Shown: piece after piece, positions 30,773 through 37,872 of the stretch | Layout of the letters: each line of letters opens with the position of its first letter | Numbering within the stretch: position 1 is the stretch's first letter | From: Microlunatus antarcticus | Lineage (GTDB): Bacteria; Actinomycetota; Actinomycetes; Propionibacteriales; Propionibacteriaceae | Direction: 5' to 3' | Assembly (NCBI RefSeq): GCF_014193425.1 | Contig: NZ_JACHZG010000004.1 | Coordinates: 1-37,872 of the forward strand | DNA: 37,872 nt | Made by a program: the position numbers and the translations under genes | The notes under the pieces: model-generated | What the model saw: only the letters and a program-made list of their open reading frames with translations | The model's database searches: none | What the model was told of the DNA's origin: nothing

Positions 30773-31810
30773 ATGACCACCACGACCCCCGCCGGGCGCC
30801 CGAGCATGGCCGACGTGGCCCGCCTCGCCCAGGTCTCCACCCAGACCGTTTCGCGCTACTTCACCGGCGTCGGCTACGTCCGGGAGGAGACGCGCGAGCG
30901 CATCACCGCGGCCGTCGACGACCTCGGCTACCGGCGCAACCAGTCCGCGCGCCGCTTCCGGACCCAGCAGACGAACATGGTCGGCGTGCTCTCGATGGGC
31001 CCGATCAACTACGGCAGCGCCGAGATCCTGACCGGGCTCGGGATCGCCGCGCACGCGGTGGGCATGACCCTCACCATCAGTCAGATGGACGTCGACTGGC
31101 GCGACGACACCTGGGTCGACGAGGTGGTGCAGAGCCTGGAGCACCTGCTGTCGATCCCCGTGGACGGGGTCGTCGTGGTCACGCCGTACGCGGGCATCGA
31201 GGACGCGCTGCACGACCGGATGGGCGTCACGCCGATGGTCACGGTCTCGGACCGGCCGGGGTCGCCGGCCTCTGTGGCCAGCATCCACGCGCACGCGGCT
31301 GCGCGCACGGCGACCGACCACCTCCTCGGTCTCGGGCACACCCGGATCGTCCACGTGGCGGGCCCTCCGGGACGGATCGACGCCCACGAGCGGATCCGCG
31401 GGTACTCCGACGCCATGGCCGCCGCCGGCCTGGAGCCGACCGTGCTCGAGCTGGCGCACGACTGGTCGCCACAGGCCGGATTCGCCGCCGCCCGCGCGCT
31501 CGGGTCGCCCGGTGAGTTCACCGCGGCCTTCTGCGCGAACGACGAGATCGCCCTCGGGTTCATGAGCGGGATGGGCGTCCTCGGGTTCCAGGCCCCGCGC
31601 GACTTCTCGGTCGTCGGCCTGGACGACATGCCGGCGGCCGCGTACTTCACGCCCCCGCTGACCACGATCAGGCTCGACTTCCGCCGGCTCGGCGGCGAGG
31701 CGTTCCGGATGCTTCAGACCCAGCTGGTCACCGGAGAGCCGGGCGTCTACGACTCGGTCGAGCCCGAGCTGGTCGTGCGCGCGTCCACGGCCGCTCCCCC
31801 GTCCACCTGA
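30773..31810 (+). CDS. LacI-family transcriptional regulator (sugar operon 2)
   Basis: The protein has 345 residues from ATG 30773 (GAGGAG near). The HTH is SMADVARLAQVSTQTVSRYFTG and the hinge is YRRNQSARRFRTQ. The effector domain contains NMVGVLSMGPINYGSAEILTGLG, VDGVVVVTPYAG, HTRIVHVAGPPGRIDAHERI, FCANDEIALGFMSGM and SVVGLDDMPAAAYFTPPLTTI. It probably represses the divergent nucleoside hydrolase-SBP-permease-glycosidase operon through the paired palindromes in the 170-bp gap, with a sugar from that pathway as inducer. Confidence 0.93.
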   Translation: MTTTTPAGRPSMADVARLAQVSTQTVSRYFTGVGYVREETRERITAAVDDLGYRRNQSARRFRTQQTNMVGVLSMGPINYGSAEILTGLGIAAHAVGMTLTISQMDVDWRDDTWVDEVVQSLEHLLSIPVDGVVVVTPYAGIEDALHDRMGVTPMVTVSDRPGSPASVASIHAHAAARTATDHLLGLGHTRIVHVAGPPGRIDAHERIRGYSDAMAAAGLEPTVLELAHDWSPQAGFAAARALGSPGEFTAAFCANDEIALGFMSGMGVLGFQAPRDFSVVGLDDMPAAAYFTPPLTTIRLDFRRLGGEAFRMLQTQLVTGEPGVYDSVEPELVVRASTAAPPST

Positions 31811-31841
31811 CCCACCGGCGGGCCGGGACCGGGGACGGCCG

Positions 31842-31864
31842 GAACCAGCGTTTTTTCCTGGTTC
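31842..31864. other. Hairpin with T6 loop after the LacI gene
   Basis: GAACCAG (31842-31848) pairs with CTGGTTC (31858-31864) around the loop CGTTTTTTC. Because the T-run is in the loop and not after the stem, it is not a normal intrinsic terminator. It separates the regulator from the tRNA promoter. Confidence 0.45.
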
Positions 31865-31885
31865 GGCAGCACCCCTCCCCTGCGC

Positions 31886-31891
31886 TATAGT
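31886..31891 (+). promoter_or_regulatory. -10 box of the tRNA-Asp/tRNA-Phe transcript
   Basis: TATAGT lies 35 bp before tRNA-Asp. A weak TTCGGC at 31862-31867 could serve as the -35 (18-bp spacing). The intervening GCGGGCGCCCG sequence is GC-rich, as in stringently controlled stable-RNA promoters. Confidence 0.5.
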
Positions 31892-31926
31892 TCTGCGGGC
31901 GCCCGGAAGGGCGTTCAGGGCCATGA

Positions 31927-32000
31927 GGCCCCGTAGCGCAGTTGGTTAGCGCGCCGCCCTGTCACGGCGGAGGTCGCGGGTTCGAGTCCCGTCGGGGTCG
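31927..32000 (+). tRNA. tRNA-Asp (anticodon GUC)
   Basis: The acceptor GGCCCCG (31927-31933) pairs with CGGGGTC (31993-31999). The D-arm is GCGCAGTTGGTTAGCGC, the anticodon loop CTGTCAC gives GUC, and the T-loop is TTCGAGT. Discriminator G is at 32000. 74 nt; no CCA encoded. Confidence 0.95.
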
Positions 32001-32065
32001 CGTAGAGGCGGCAGCAGACCCACCCGGTCTGGTGCCGCGGCGGGTCAGGCATCCGCCTGACCGAG

Positions 32066-32139
32066 GGCCAGGTAGCTCAGCTGGTAGCAGCGTTCGCCTG
32101 AAAAGTGAAAGGTCGCCGGTTCGAACCCGGCCCTGGCCA
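32066..32139 (+). tRNA. tRNA-Phe (anticodon GAA)
   Basis: The acceptor GGCCAGG (32066-32072) pairs perfectly with CCTGGCC (32132-32138), discriminator A. The anticodon loop CTGAAAA gives GAA, with stem TTCGC/GTGAA (one G-U). The D-stem GCTC/CAGC has a C13-C22 mismatch where most tRNA-Phe genes have GAGC; the dinucleotide CG appears as GC. Still likely functional. Confidence 0.92.
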
Positions 32140-32148
32140 CGTACAGTC

Positions 32149-32178
32149 GCGGTTCTCAACCGCTTCGGGAGGAACCGC
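32149..32178 (+). promoter_or_regulatory. Alternative hairpins over the ECF sigma ribosome site
   Basis: GCGGTT (32149-32154) can pair with AACCGC (32158-32163), leaving GGGAGG (32167-32172) free. Alternatively GCGGTTC (32149-32155) can pair with GAACCGC (32172-32178), enclosing the ribosome site. The two stems are mutually exclusive. The leader is only 43 nt from the end of tRNA-Phe to the GTG start. Confidence 0.5.
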
Positions 32179-32182
32179 ACGC

Positions 32183-32743
32183 GTGACACTCGCGCCAGAC
32201 GAAGACCGCGACGCCCTGGTGGCTGCGTTCCTCGACGGGGACGAGCCCGCGCTCGAGCAGGTCTACAAGCGCTACTCGGCCCTCGTCTACAGCGTCTGCC
32301 TGCGCTCGCTCGGTGAGGTCACCGAGGCCGAGGACGTCACGCAGAAGGTGTTCCTCGCCGCCTGGGACAAGCGCCACAACTACAAGCCGGAGCGCGCGAG
32401 CCTCTCCGCCTGGTTGATGGGCATCACCCGCAACAAGATCGTCGACGCCCACCAGGGCCGCGCCCGCCAGCGCAGGATCACCGACCAGGTGGCGTCCAAC
32501 TACGACACTCCCCGCGAACCACTCGACGTGGCGGAGCGGTTGATCGTCGCCGACGAGATCGCCCGCCTCGACGAGATGCCGCAGAAGGTTCTCCGCCTCG
32601 CCTTCTACGAGGACCTGACCCACATGCAGATCGCCGAGCGGCTCCAGCTCCCGCCCGGCACCGTCAAGAGCCACATCCGCCGCAGCCTGATCAAGATCCG
32701 CCGGAGACTGGAGGAGTCCTACGATGGCTCATCCGACTCCTGA
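32183..32743 (+). CDS. ECF-type RNA polymerase sigma factor (SigK-like)
   Basis: The protein has 186 residues from GTG 32183 with GGGAGG 10 nt upstream. Sigma region 2: LVAAFLDGDEPALEQVYKRYSALVYSVCLRSLG ... AEDVTQKVFLAAW (residues about 9-60), with SLSAWLMGITRNKIVDAHQGR for -10 recognition. Region 4: LDEMPQKVLRLAFYEDLTHMQIAERLQLPPGTVKSHIRRSLIKIRRRL (about 128-175). There is no C-terminal extension. The next gene overlaps by 20 bp and encodes an RskA-type membrane anti-sigma factor, which should hold this sigma inactive until a stress signal. It lies 43 bp after tRNA-Phe, so it may be partly cotranscribed with the tRNAs. Confidence 0.93.
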   Translation: MTLAPDEDRDALVAAFLDGDEPALEQVYKRYSALVYSVCLRSLGEVTEAEDVTQKVFLAAWDKRHNYKPERASLSAWLMGITRNKIVDAHQGRARQRRITDQVASNYDTPREPLDVAERLIVADEIARLDEMPQKVLRLAFYEDLTHMQIAERLQLPPGTVKSHIRRSLIKIRRRLEESYDGSSDS

Positions 32744-33512
32744 CTCGCTGGCGCTCATCGCGCTCGGCGAGGACGTGGAGTCGGACACCCTCCGGCACGT
32801 CGGCGAGTGCCGCGCCTGCTTCGCCGAGATCGAGGCGCTGCAGCAGGTCGTGGCCGTCGGCCGCTCGCTCGGCCCCGAGGACCGCCTGACCGCACCGGAC
32901 CAGCGCGTCTGGTCCCAGGTCGTCGAGCACCTCCACGAGGGACGGACGACGACGCACACGGCGGTCGGCCTCCTCGAGCCCCCGTCCTCCGCGCCCGCCC
33001 CGCAGGCTCCGGTCGCGGTGATCTCGGGTTCCACCGACGAGCTCGCCGGCCGTCGACGCCCGGTCCGCCGGCGCCGTGCCACGCTCGCGGTGGCCGCCGT
33101 CACCGCCCTCGTCGTCGGCGTCACCGGGGGCTATTTCCTGAAGGGCCTGGTCGAGCCGGCCGTCGAGGTCAGCGCCCGGACCCAGCTCAACGCGCTCCCC
33201 CGGTGGTCGGGGGCCAACGGCACCGCGGCGATCGAGGACAGCGGCGACGGCGAGCGCACCCTGGTGGTCAACATGGACCTCCCGCCGAGCATGCGGGTCG
33301 ACGGCACGCTCGAGGTCTGGTTGAGCGACACCCGGGCCCAGGACATGGTCGCGATGGGCACGATGACGAGCTCGACCACCGTGCGCTTCCCCGTCCCGGC
33401 CTCCATGGACCTTGCGACGCACCCGATCGTGGACGTCTCGCTGGAACCGGCAGGTGACAGCGACCCGGCCCACTCCGACGTCTCGGTCGTCCGCGGCCGC
33501 CTGAACGTCTGA
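32724..33512 (+). CDS. RskA-like transmembrane anti-sigma factor
   Basis: The 262-residue protein has a zinc-binding anti-sigma domain (TLRHVGECRACFAEIEAL, HxxxCxxC, about 24-40). A single transmembrane helix follows (ATLAVAAVTALVVGVTGGYF, about 112-132). The extracytoplasmic RskA-type beta domain has LNALPRWSGANGTAAIEDSGDGERTLVVNMDLPPSMRVDGTLEVWLSD (about 150-197) and ends DVSLEPAGDSDPAHSDVSVVRGRL. It binds the ECF sigma encoded just upstream (20-bp overlap) and would release it after regulated proteolysis. In mycobacterial SigK/RskA the sigma controls antigen genes; targets here are unknown. Confidence 0.92.
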   Translation: MAHPTPDSLALIALGEDVESDTLRHVGECRACFAEIEALQQVVAVGRSLGPEDRLTAPDQRVWSQVVEHLHEGRTTTHTAVGLLEPPSSAPAPQAPVAVISGSTDELAGRRRPVRRRRATLAVAAVTALVVGVTGGYFLKGLVEPAVEVSARTQLNALPRWSGANGTAAIEDSGDGERTLVVNMDLPPSMRVDGTLEVWLSDTRAQDMVAMGTMTSSTTVRFPVPASMDLATHPIVDVSLEPAGDSDPAHSDVSVVRGRLNV

Positions 33513-34291
33513 CCGGTCTGCCGGGCCAGGAGCCCGAGCCGTACGTCAAGCACGGCTCGGTCAGCACGCCGCCCGACTTCTTCGCCGTCGAGGCGGCCAG
33601 TCTGCGCTGGCTCGCCGACGCACCCGACGGTGCCGCCGTCGTGGGCGTGCAGTCTGTCGAGCCGAAGCGGATCGTCCTCGACCACCTCGACCTCGCCCGT
33701 CCGACCCCGGAGGCCGCCGAGGCCTTCGGGCGGGCCCTGGCCCGGACGCACGCGGCCGGCGCACCGGCGTTCGGCGCACCGCCGGCCGGCTGGGAGGGTG
33801 ACGGCTTCATCGGGCGGCAGCGCATGTCGATGCGGCCCACCCCGCACTGGGGAACGTTCTACGCCGAGCAGCGCGTGCTCCCGTACGCCCGGGAGGCGCA
33901 CGCGGTCGACCACCTGTCCGCGGCCGCCCTGGCCGCCGTCGAGCGCGTGGCAAGCCGACTGCGGGCGGGGGACTTCGACGACGACCGGCCGCCCGCGCGG
34001 ATCCACGGCGACCTCTGGTCGGGCAACGTGATCTTCACCCCGAACGGCGTCGTCATGATCGACCCCGCCGCGCACGGCGGGCACGGCCTGACCGACCTCG
34101 CGATGCTGCACCTCTTCGGCGTCCCCGGCCTCGACCGGATCGACGCGGCGTACGCGGAAGTGGCGGGCCTCGACCCGGGTTGGCGCGACCTGATCGGGCT
34201 CCACCAGCTGCACCCGCTCCTCGTGCACGCGGTGAGCCACGGCCCCGCGTACGGGTCCGAGGCGGCGTCGGTCGCCTTCCGCTACCGCTGA
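33509..34291 (+). CDS. Fructosamine kinase family protein (CTG start proposed)
   Basis: The protein has 260 residues if translation starts at CTG 33509, which overlaps the anti-sigma stop (CTGA). Family sequence clearly starts well before the first GTG (33641): PYVKHGSVSTPPDFFAVEAASLRWLADA holds the ATP-site lysine (YVKHG) and the FFAVEA helix. No ATG, GTG or TTG lies in frame between the upstream stop (33455) and 33641. Catalytic parts are intact: RIHGDLWSGNVIF (HGDLWSGN) and VVMIDPAAHGGHGLTDLAML. These kinases phosphorylate ketosamines or other glycated amines, enabling deglycation. Co-expressed with the sigma/anti-sigma pair. Confidence 0.8.
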   Translation: MTGLPGQEPEPYVKHGSVSTPPDFFAVEAASLRWLADAPDGAAVVGVQSVEPKRIVLDHLDLARPTPEAAEAFGRALARTHAAGAPAFGAPPAGWEGDGFIGRQRMSMRPTPHWGTFYAEQRVLPYAREAHAVDHLSAAALAAVERVASRLRAGDFDDDRPPARIHGDLWSGNVIFTPNGVVMIDPAAHGGHGLTDLAMLHLFGVPGLDRIDAAYAEVAGLDPGWRDLIGLHQLHPLLVHAVSHGPAYGSEAASVAFRYR

Positions 34292-34371
34292 GGCGGCGTC
34301 GGCCTCGCCGCTCCGGGTAAGAAGGGTCTGGTGCCGCACGACCGAGCGGCGCCAGAACCTGGAGACGCTCG

Positions 34372-35250
34372 ATGAGCCTGATCAACCCCGTCACGCAGTA
34401 CCCGTCCGACCCGAAGAAGCAGAAGCAGCCGGCTCCCGGCCTCGCCGAGGACCTCGCTCCCGCCGCCGACCACGGCGAGGGCTCGTACGTCGGCAGCGCC
34501 AAGCTGGTCGGCCGTCGCGCGCTCGTGACCGGCGCGGACTCCGGCATCGGCCGCGCCGTCGCGATCGCCTTCGCGCGCGAGGGTGCCGACGTCGCCCTCA
34601 ACTACCTCCCGGTCGAGCAGAGCGACGCCGACGACGTCGTCGCCGCGGTGAGCGAGAGCGGTCGCAAGATCGTCCAGCTCCCCGCCGACCTGACCGACGA
34701 GGCGACGGCCCGCAAGGTCGTCACCGACGCCGTCGAGCAGCTCGGCGGACTGGATCTCCTCGTCCTCGTGGCCGGCAAGCAGCAGGCCGTCGAGGACCTG
34801 GCCGACATCACGTCGGAGCAGTTCGACCAGACCTACAAGACGAACGTCTACGCGATGTTCTGGATGATCCAGGAGGCGCTGCCGCACCTGCCGGCCGGCT
34901 CGGCCATCATCAACACCTCCTCGGTGCAGGCCTACAGCCCGAGCCCGCACCTGGTCGACTACGCGTCGACGAAGGGCGCGATCAACACGTTCAGCAAGGC
35001 GCTGGCGCAGCAGCTCGCGCCCAAGGGGATCCGCGTGAACGTCGTCGCGCCGGGCCCGGTGTGGACCCCGCTCCAGGTCACCGGCGGTCAGCCGACGGAG
35101 GCGCTCGACAGCTTCGGCGAGGACACCCCGCTGGGCCGGATGGGTCAGCCCGCCGAGATGGCGGCGGCGTACGTCTACCTCGCCTCGCCGGAGTCGAGCT
35201 ACGTCGTCGGCGAGACGCTCAACCTCAACGGCGGCATGCCGACCCCGTAA
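34372..35250 (+). CDS. SDR-family oxidoreductase
   Basis: The 292-residue protein has an N-terminal extension (MSLINPVTQYPSDPKKQKQPAPG) typical of the YghA-type group of short-chain dehydrogenases. The NAD(P) motif is ALVTGADSGIGRAVAIAFA and the acidic adenine site is LPADLTDE. The catalytic Ser-Tyr-Lys is in IINTSSVQAYSPSPHLVDYASTKGAI, and the tail is ASPESSYVVGETLNLNGG. Members are often general-stress or desiccation-linked aldehyde/ketone reductases. Monocistronic, with a GAGACGCTCG leader and no strong ribosome site. It converges with the glucosidase gene. Confidence 0.92.
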   Translation: MSLINPVTQYPSDPKKQKQPAPGLAEDLAPAADHGEGSYVGSAKLVGRRALVTGADSGIGRAVAIAFAREGADVALNYLPVEQSDADDVVAAVSESGRKIVQLPADLTDEATARKVVTDAVEQLGGLDLLVLVAGKQQAVEDLADITSEQFDQTYKTNVYAMFWMIQEALPHLPAGSAIINTSSVQAYSPSPHLVDYASTKGAINTFSKALAQQLAPKGIRVNVVAPGPVWTPLQVTGGQPTEALDSFGEDTPLGRMGQPAEMAAAYVYLASPESSYVVGETLNLNGGMPTP

Positions 35251-35254
35251 GGGG

Positions 35255-36865
35255 TCAGCGCCACCAGACGGTGGTGTCCGGCGGGACGTCGCGTCCGGCG
35301 TCGGGGTCGCTGCTCAGCAGCACCTCGGCGTCGGGCGGGAGCCGGACGTCGGCGTCGCCGAGGTTGGCGGTGACGTGGACGGGGCTGCGGTCGAAGGTCA
35401 GGACGCGTTCCCCCGGCGCGGAGGTCCAGCGCAGGTCGCCGGCGCCGAGGCCGAGGTCACGGCGGAGCCGGAGCGCGGACGTCCAGAGCACGAGGGTCGA
35501 GGCCGGGTCGGCCTGCTGTCGGTCGCGGGCGAGGGCGGCGTACGCCTCGGGCTGCGGCAGCCACGGCTCCCCGCTGGAGAAGCCGAGGGCCGGCGCGTCC
35601 GCCTCCCAGGGCATCGGCACGCGGCACCCGTCCCGGCCGAGGTCCACACCCTGCGTCCGCGCGAAGGCCGGGTCCTGCCGGTCGGCGTCGGCGAGCATGG
35701 TGTGCTCCCCCAGCCCGAGCTCGTCGCCCTGGTAGACGTACGCCGACCCGGGCAGCGCAAGCATGAGCAGGGCGGCCGCCCGGGCCCGCCGCAGGCCGAG
35801 AGCGACGTCCGGCTGCACGGAACGCGGCCCCACCCGCCGGGGCGCCTCGCCGACCGGGTAGCCGAAGCGCGACGCGGCCCGCAGGGTGTCGTGGTTGCCG
35901 AGCACCCAGGTCGGGGCGGCGCCGACCCCGCCGTACGCGGCGATCGACTCGTCGACGACGGCCCGCAGGGCGGCCGGCTCCCAGTGCGTGACCAGGAACG
36001 GCCAGTTGAAGACCTGGTGCAGCTCGTCAGGCCGGACGTAGCGCACCGCGCGGTCGACCCCGACATTGACCTCCCCGCAGAGCATCCGCGGGCGGTCGGC
36101 GTACGTCTCGGCGAGGCTGCGCCAGTGGCGGTGGAGGTCGTGCACGCCCTCCTGGTCCCAGTACGGCGCCTGCTGCTTGGCGCCCGAGGCCAGCGGGGAG
36201 CCGGGGTACGACGGGAAGGTCGGGTCCTTGACCAGCCCGTGGCCGACGTCGATCCGGAAACCGTCGACGCCGCGGTCGAGCCAGAAGCGCAGGACGTCGT
36301 CGTAGTCGGCCCGAACTCGCTCCGAGGACCAGTTGAGGTCGGGCTGCGCAGAGTCGAAGAGGTGGAGGTACCACTGCCCGTCGGGCACCTGCGTCCACGC
36401 GGGCCCGCCGAAGACCGACTGCCAGTCCGTCGGCTCGTCGCGGAAGTGGTAGCGCTCGCGTTCCGGCGAGCCGGGACCGGCGGCGAGGGCCGCCTGGAAC
36501 CAGGGGTGCGCCGACGAGGTGTGGTTGGGCACCAGGTCGACGATCACGCGGAGCCCGAGGGCGTGGGCGCGGGTCAGGAGGACGTCGACGTCGTCGAGGC
36601 TCCCGAGCAGGGGGTCCACGCCGCAGAGGTCGCTGATGTCGTAGCCGCCGTCGACCTGCGGCGACGGGTAGAACGGCGACAGCCAGACGGCGTCCACGCC
36701 CAGCGCCGCCAGCTCGTCCAGGTGGGCGGTGACCCCGGGCAGGTCTCCGAGCCCGTTGCCGTCGGTGTCGGCGAACGAGCGGGGGTAGACCTGGTAGACG
36801 ACGGCCGTACGCCACCAGCCGCCGTCACCACCCGTGGTGACGGCGCTCCCCTGCGTGGTGGTCAG
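35255..36865 (-). CDS. GH13 alpha-glucosidase (CTG start proposed)
   Basis: The protein has 536 residues from CTG 36865, which overlaps the stop of the NADH dehydrogenase gene (CTGA). The first in-frame GTG (36697) would delete the essential N-terminal barrel part WWRTAVVYQVYPRSFADTDGNGLGDLPGV. GH13 catalytic residues are present: Asp206 (GFRIDVGHG), Glu265 (LCGEVNVG) and Asp326 (LGNHD). Other signatures are VDLVPNHTSSAHPWF and YVYQGDELGL. There is no signal peptide, so it acts in the cytoplasm on maltose, isomaltose, sucrose or trehalose-type glucosides; the exact bond is not readable. The usual family length (about 530) supports the CTG start. Confidence 0.85.
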   Translation of the reverse strand: MTTTQGSAVTTGGDGGWWRTAVVYQVYPRSFADTDGNGLGDLPGVTAHLDELAALGVDAVWLSPFYPSPQVDGGYDISDLCGVDPLLGSLDDVDVLLTRAHALGLRVIVDLVPNHTSSAHPWFQAALAAGPGSPERERYHFRDEPTDWQSVFGGPAWTQVPDGQWYLHLFDSAQPDLNWSSERVRADYDDVLRFWLDRGVDGFRIDVGHGLVKDPTFPSYPGSPLASGAKQQAPYWDQEGVHDLHRHWRSLAETYADRPRMLCGEVNVGVDRAVRYVRPDELHQVFNWPFLVTHWEPAALRAVVDESIAAYGGVGAAPTWVLGNHDTLRAASRFGYPVGEAPRRVGPRSVQPDVALGLRRARAAALLMLALPGSAYVYQGDELGLGEHTMLADADRQDPAFARTQGVDLGRDGCRVPMPWEADAPALGFSSGEPWLPQPEAYAALARDRQQADPASTLVLWTSALRLRRDLGLGAGDLRWTSAPGERVLTFDRSPVHVTANLGDADVRLPPDAEVLLSSDPDAGRDVPPDTTVWWR

Positions 36866-37872
36866 CGGCGGTCGACAGCACCCGCGCGAAGCTTCGGCGT
36901 CTCCATGACGTCACCCACGATGGTGTTGCTGCGACGCGGCAGGATGTAGCGCGACGTGAGGCTGAGCAGGGTCTGGAGCCGGTTGCGCCCGCCCAGGATG
37001 TAGACGATGTGCAGGCCGATCCAGCCGAGCCAGGCCACGACGCCCTTGAGCTTGAGCCCGAACGGGGTCTGCAGGACGGCGTCGCCGCGGCCGATCGTGG
37101 CCATGGTGCCCTTGTTGTGGTACTCGAACTTCTCCGTCGGCGCACCGCGGTGGAGCCGGGCGATCTGCTTGGCCGCGAACTTGCCGGTCTGGATCGCCGG
37201 CTGCGCGAGCTGCGGCAGCGGGGTGTCCACGGTCAGGCTGACGTCGCCGATCGCGAAGATGTTCTCCTCGCCCAGGACGCGCAGGTCGGAGTTGACCTCC
37301 ACGCGGCCACCACGGCCGATCGGGATGCCCCACTCGCGCAGCGCCGGGTTGCCCGAGACGCCGGCCGCCCAGATGACCAGGTCGACGGGGACGGAGTCGC
37401 CGCCCTTGAAGTCGACCGAGTCGGCGTGGACCTCGGAGATCGCGGTGTTGAGCCGCACGTCGACGCCGCGCTTGACCAGCTCGGCCAAGGCGTACTTGCG
37501 CAGCGAGTCGTCGAAGGGCGCGAGCAGGTAGGGCGCCATCTCCACGAGGATCACGTGGACCTGCGCCGGGTTGAGCTCGGGGTAGGTGGAGGGCAGCGCC
37601 TCCTGCTTGAGCTCGGCCAGCTGCCCGGCCATCTCGACGCCGGTCGCGCCGCCGCCGGCCACCAGCACGGTGAAGCCACCGCTGTTGGGGTCGGACCGGC
37701 CCGCGATGATCTCCATGCTGCCGAAGATCGTGTCGCGCACCCGCAGGGCCTCGGCCCGCGTGTACATCGACATGGTGAACTCAGCCGCCCCGGGGATACC
37801 GAAGTGGTTGGTCGTGATGCCGGTCGCGAGGACCAGGTAGTCGTAGCTGATCTTGACGCCGTCGTCGCCACA
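36862..37872 (-). CDS. ndh: Type II NADH dehydrogenase, 5' end beyond window
   Basis: The frame is open to the window edge, giving the last 336 residues. The visible part starts GDDGVKISYDYLVLATGI. The NADH-binding dinucleotide fold is FTVLVAGGGATGVEMAGQLAEL, followed by LVIWAAGVSGNPALREWG and the FAD-contact motif NIFAIGDVS. The C-terminal amphipathic/hydrophobic segment (LKGVVAWLGWIGLHIVYILGG) anchors the protein to the inner face of the membrane. It transfers electrons from NADH to menaquinone without pumping protons. Its stop codon overlaps the proposed CTG start of the alpha-glucosidase. Confidence 0.93.
   Translation of the reverse strand, partial: CGDDGVKISYDYLVLATGITTNHFGIPGAAEFTMSMYTRAEALRVRDTIFGSMEIIAGRSDPNSGGFTVLVAGGGATGVEMAGQLAELKQEALPSTYPELNPAQVHVILVEMAPYLLAPFDDSLRKYALAELVKRGVDVRLNTAISEVHADSVDFKGGDSVPVDLVIWAAGVSGNPALREWGIPIGRGGRVEVNSDLRVLGEENIFAIGDVSLTVDTPLPQLAQPAIQTGKFAAKQIARLHRGAPTEKFEYHNKGTMATIGRGDAVLQTPFGLKLKGVVAWLGWIGLHIVYILGGRNRLQTLLSLTSRYILPRRSNTIVGDVMETPKLRAGAVDRR

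Noticed and set aside
31842-31864. Intrinsic terminator after the second LacI gene
   Set aside because: The T-run lies in the hairpin loop instead of after the stem.
36697-36699. GTG 36697 as start of the GH13 gene, and GTG 33641 for the kinase
   Set aside because: Each would delete conserved N-terminal family sequence (WWRTAVVYQVYPRSF; YVKHG...FFAVEA).

Overview
The window is high-GC DNA with Actinobacteria-type genes: mycothiol-linked DinB and Rv2466c-like proteins, RskA-type anti-sigma control, sugar ABC transporters without their own ATPase, and dense NTG-A stop/start overlaps. Gene content and codon style fit Propionibacteriales such as Nocardioidaceae. This is an inference, because no rRNA or other decisive marker is present.

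Left core (1-9.55 kb). Two SnoaL-like proteins diverge from a MarR regulator. An Rv2466c-like thioredoxin-fold protein, tRNA-Lys, a DinB-pentapeptide-DinB fusion and a DUF1992 protein follow. Next comes an unusual membrane-anchored protein that looks like an isolated GroEL apical domain, translationally coupled to an EamA transporter. A DUF305 lipoprotein diverges from two DUF202 membrane proteins. A zincin-type metallopeptidase and a secreted SH3b/LAS-peptidase protein close the section.

Integrated element (about 9.58-19.39 kb). An element of about 9.8 kb sits in the 3' end of tRNA-Glu. The 40-bp tRNA 3' segment is duplicated at the far end with one mismatch. The element encodes an excisionase-like HTH protein and an intact tyrosine recombinase. 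Its cargo looks like an anti-phage or conflict island: a HEPN ribonuclease with ApeA-like architecture, flanked by tiny genes (one membrane-anchored and stop/start-coupled); a membrane-anchored beta-domain protein; a diadenylate-cyclase-like gene frameshifted by a 19-bp tandem duplication; a DUF4062-like protein whose C-terminal beta domain resembles that of the membrane protein; and a small zinc-finger protein. No phage structural genes are visible. A 30-bp perfect inverted repeat marks a probable MITE-like insertion.

Right core (19.5-37.9 kb). Two sugar-uptake loci are each flanked by a divergent LacI regulator. The first has a binding protein, an ATPase, a permease and a polyol/sugar-type dehydrogenase. 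The second has a nucleoside hydrolase, a binding protein, two permeases and a cytoplasmic DUF4038-type glycosidase, with two palindromic operators 20 bp apart. Then follow tRNA-Asp, tRNA-Phe, an ECF sigma factor with its RskA-like anti-sigma factor, a fructosamine-kinase-like protein, a short-chain dehydrogenase, a GH13 alpha-glucosidase and the 3' part of a type II NADH dehydrogenase. The kinase and the glucosidase have no ATG/GTG/TTG start giving a full domain. Both appear to start at a CTG that overlaps the upstream stop codon.

Strongest leads: the duplication-inactivated cyclase gene and its HEPN/DUF4062 neighbours in the element, the stand-alone GroEL apical-domain membrane protein, and the paired CTG starts.
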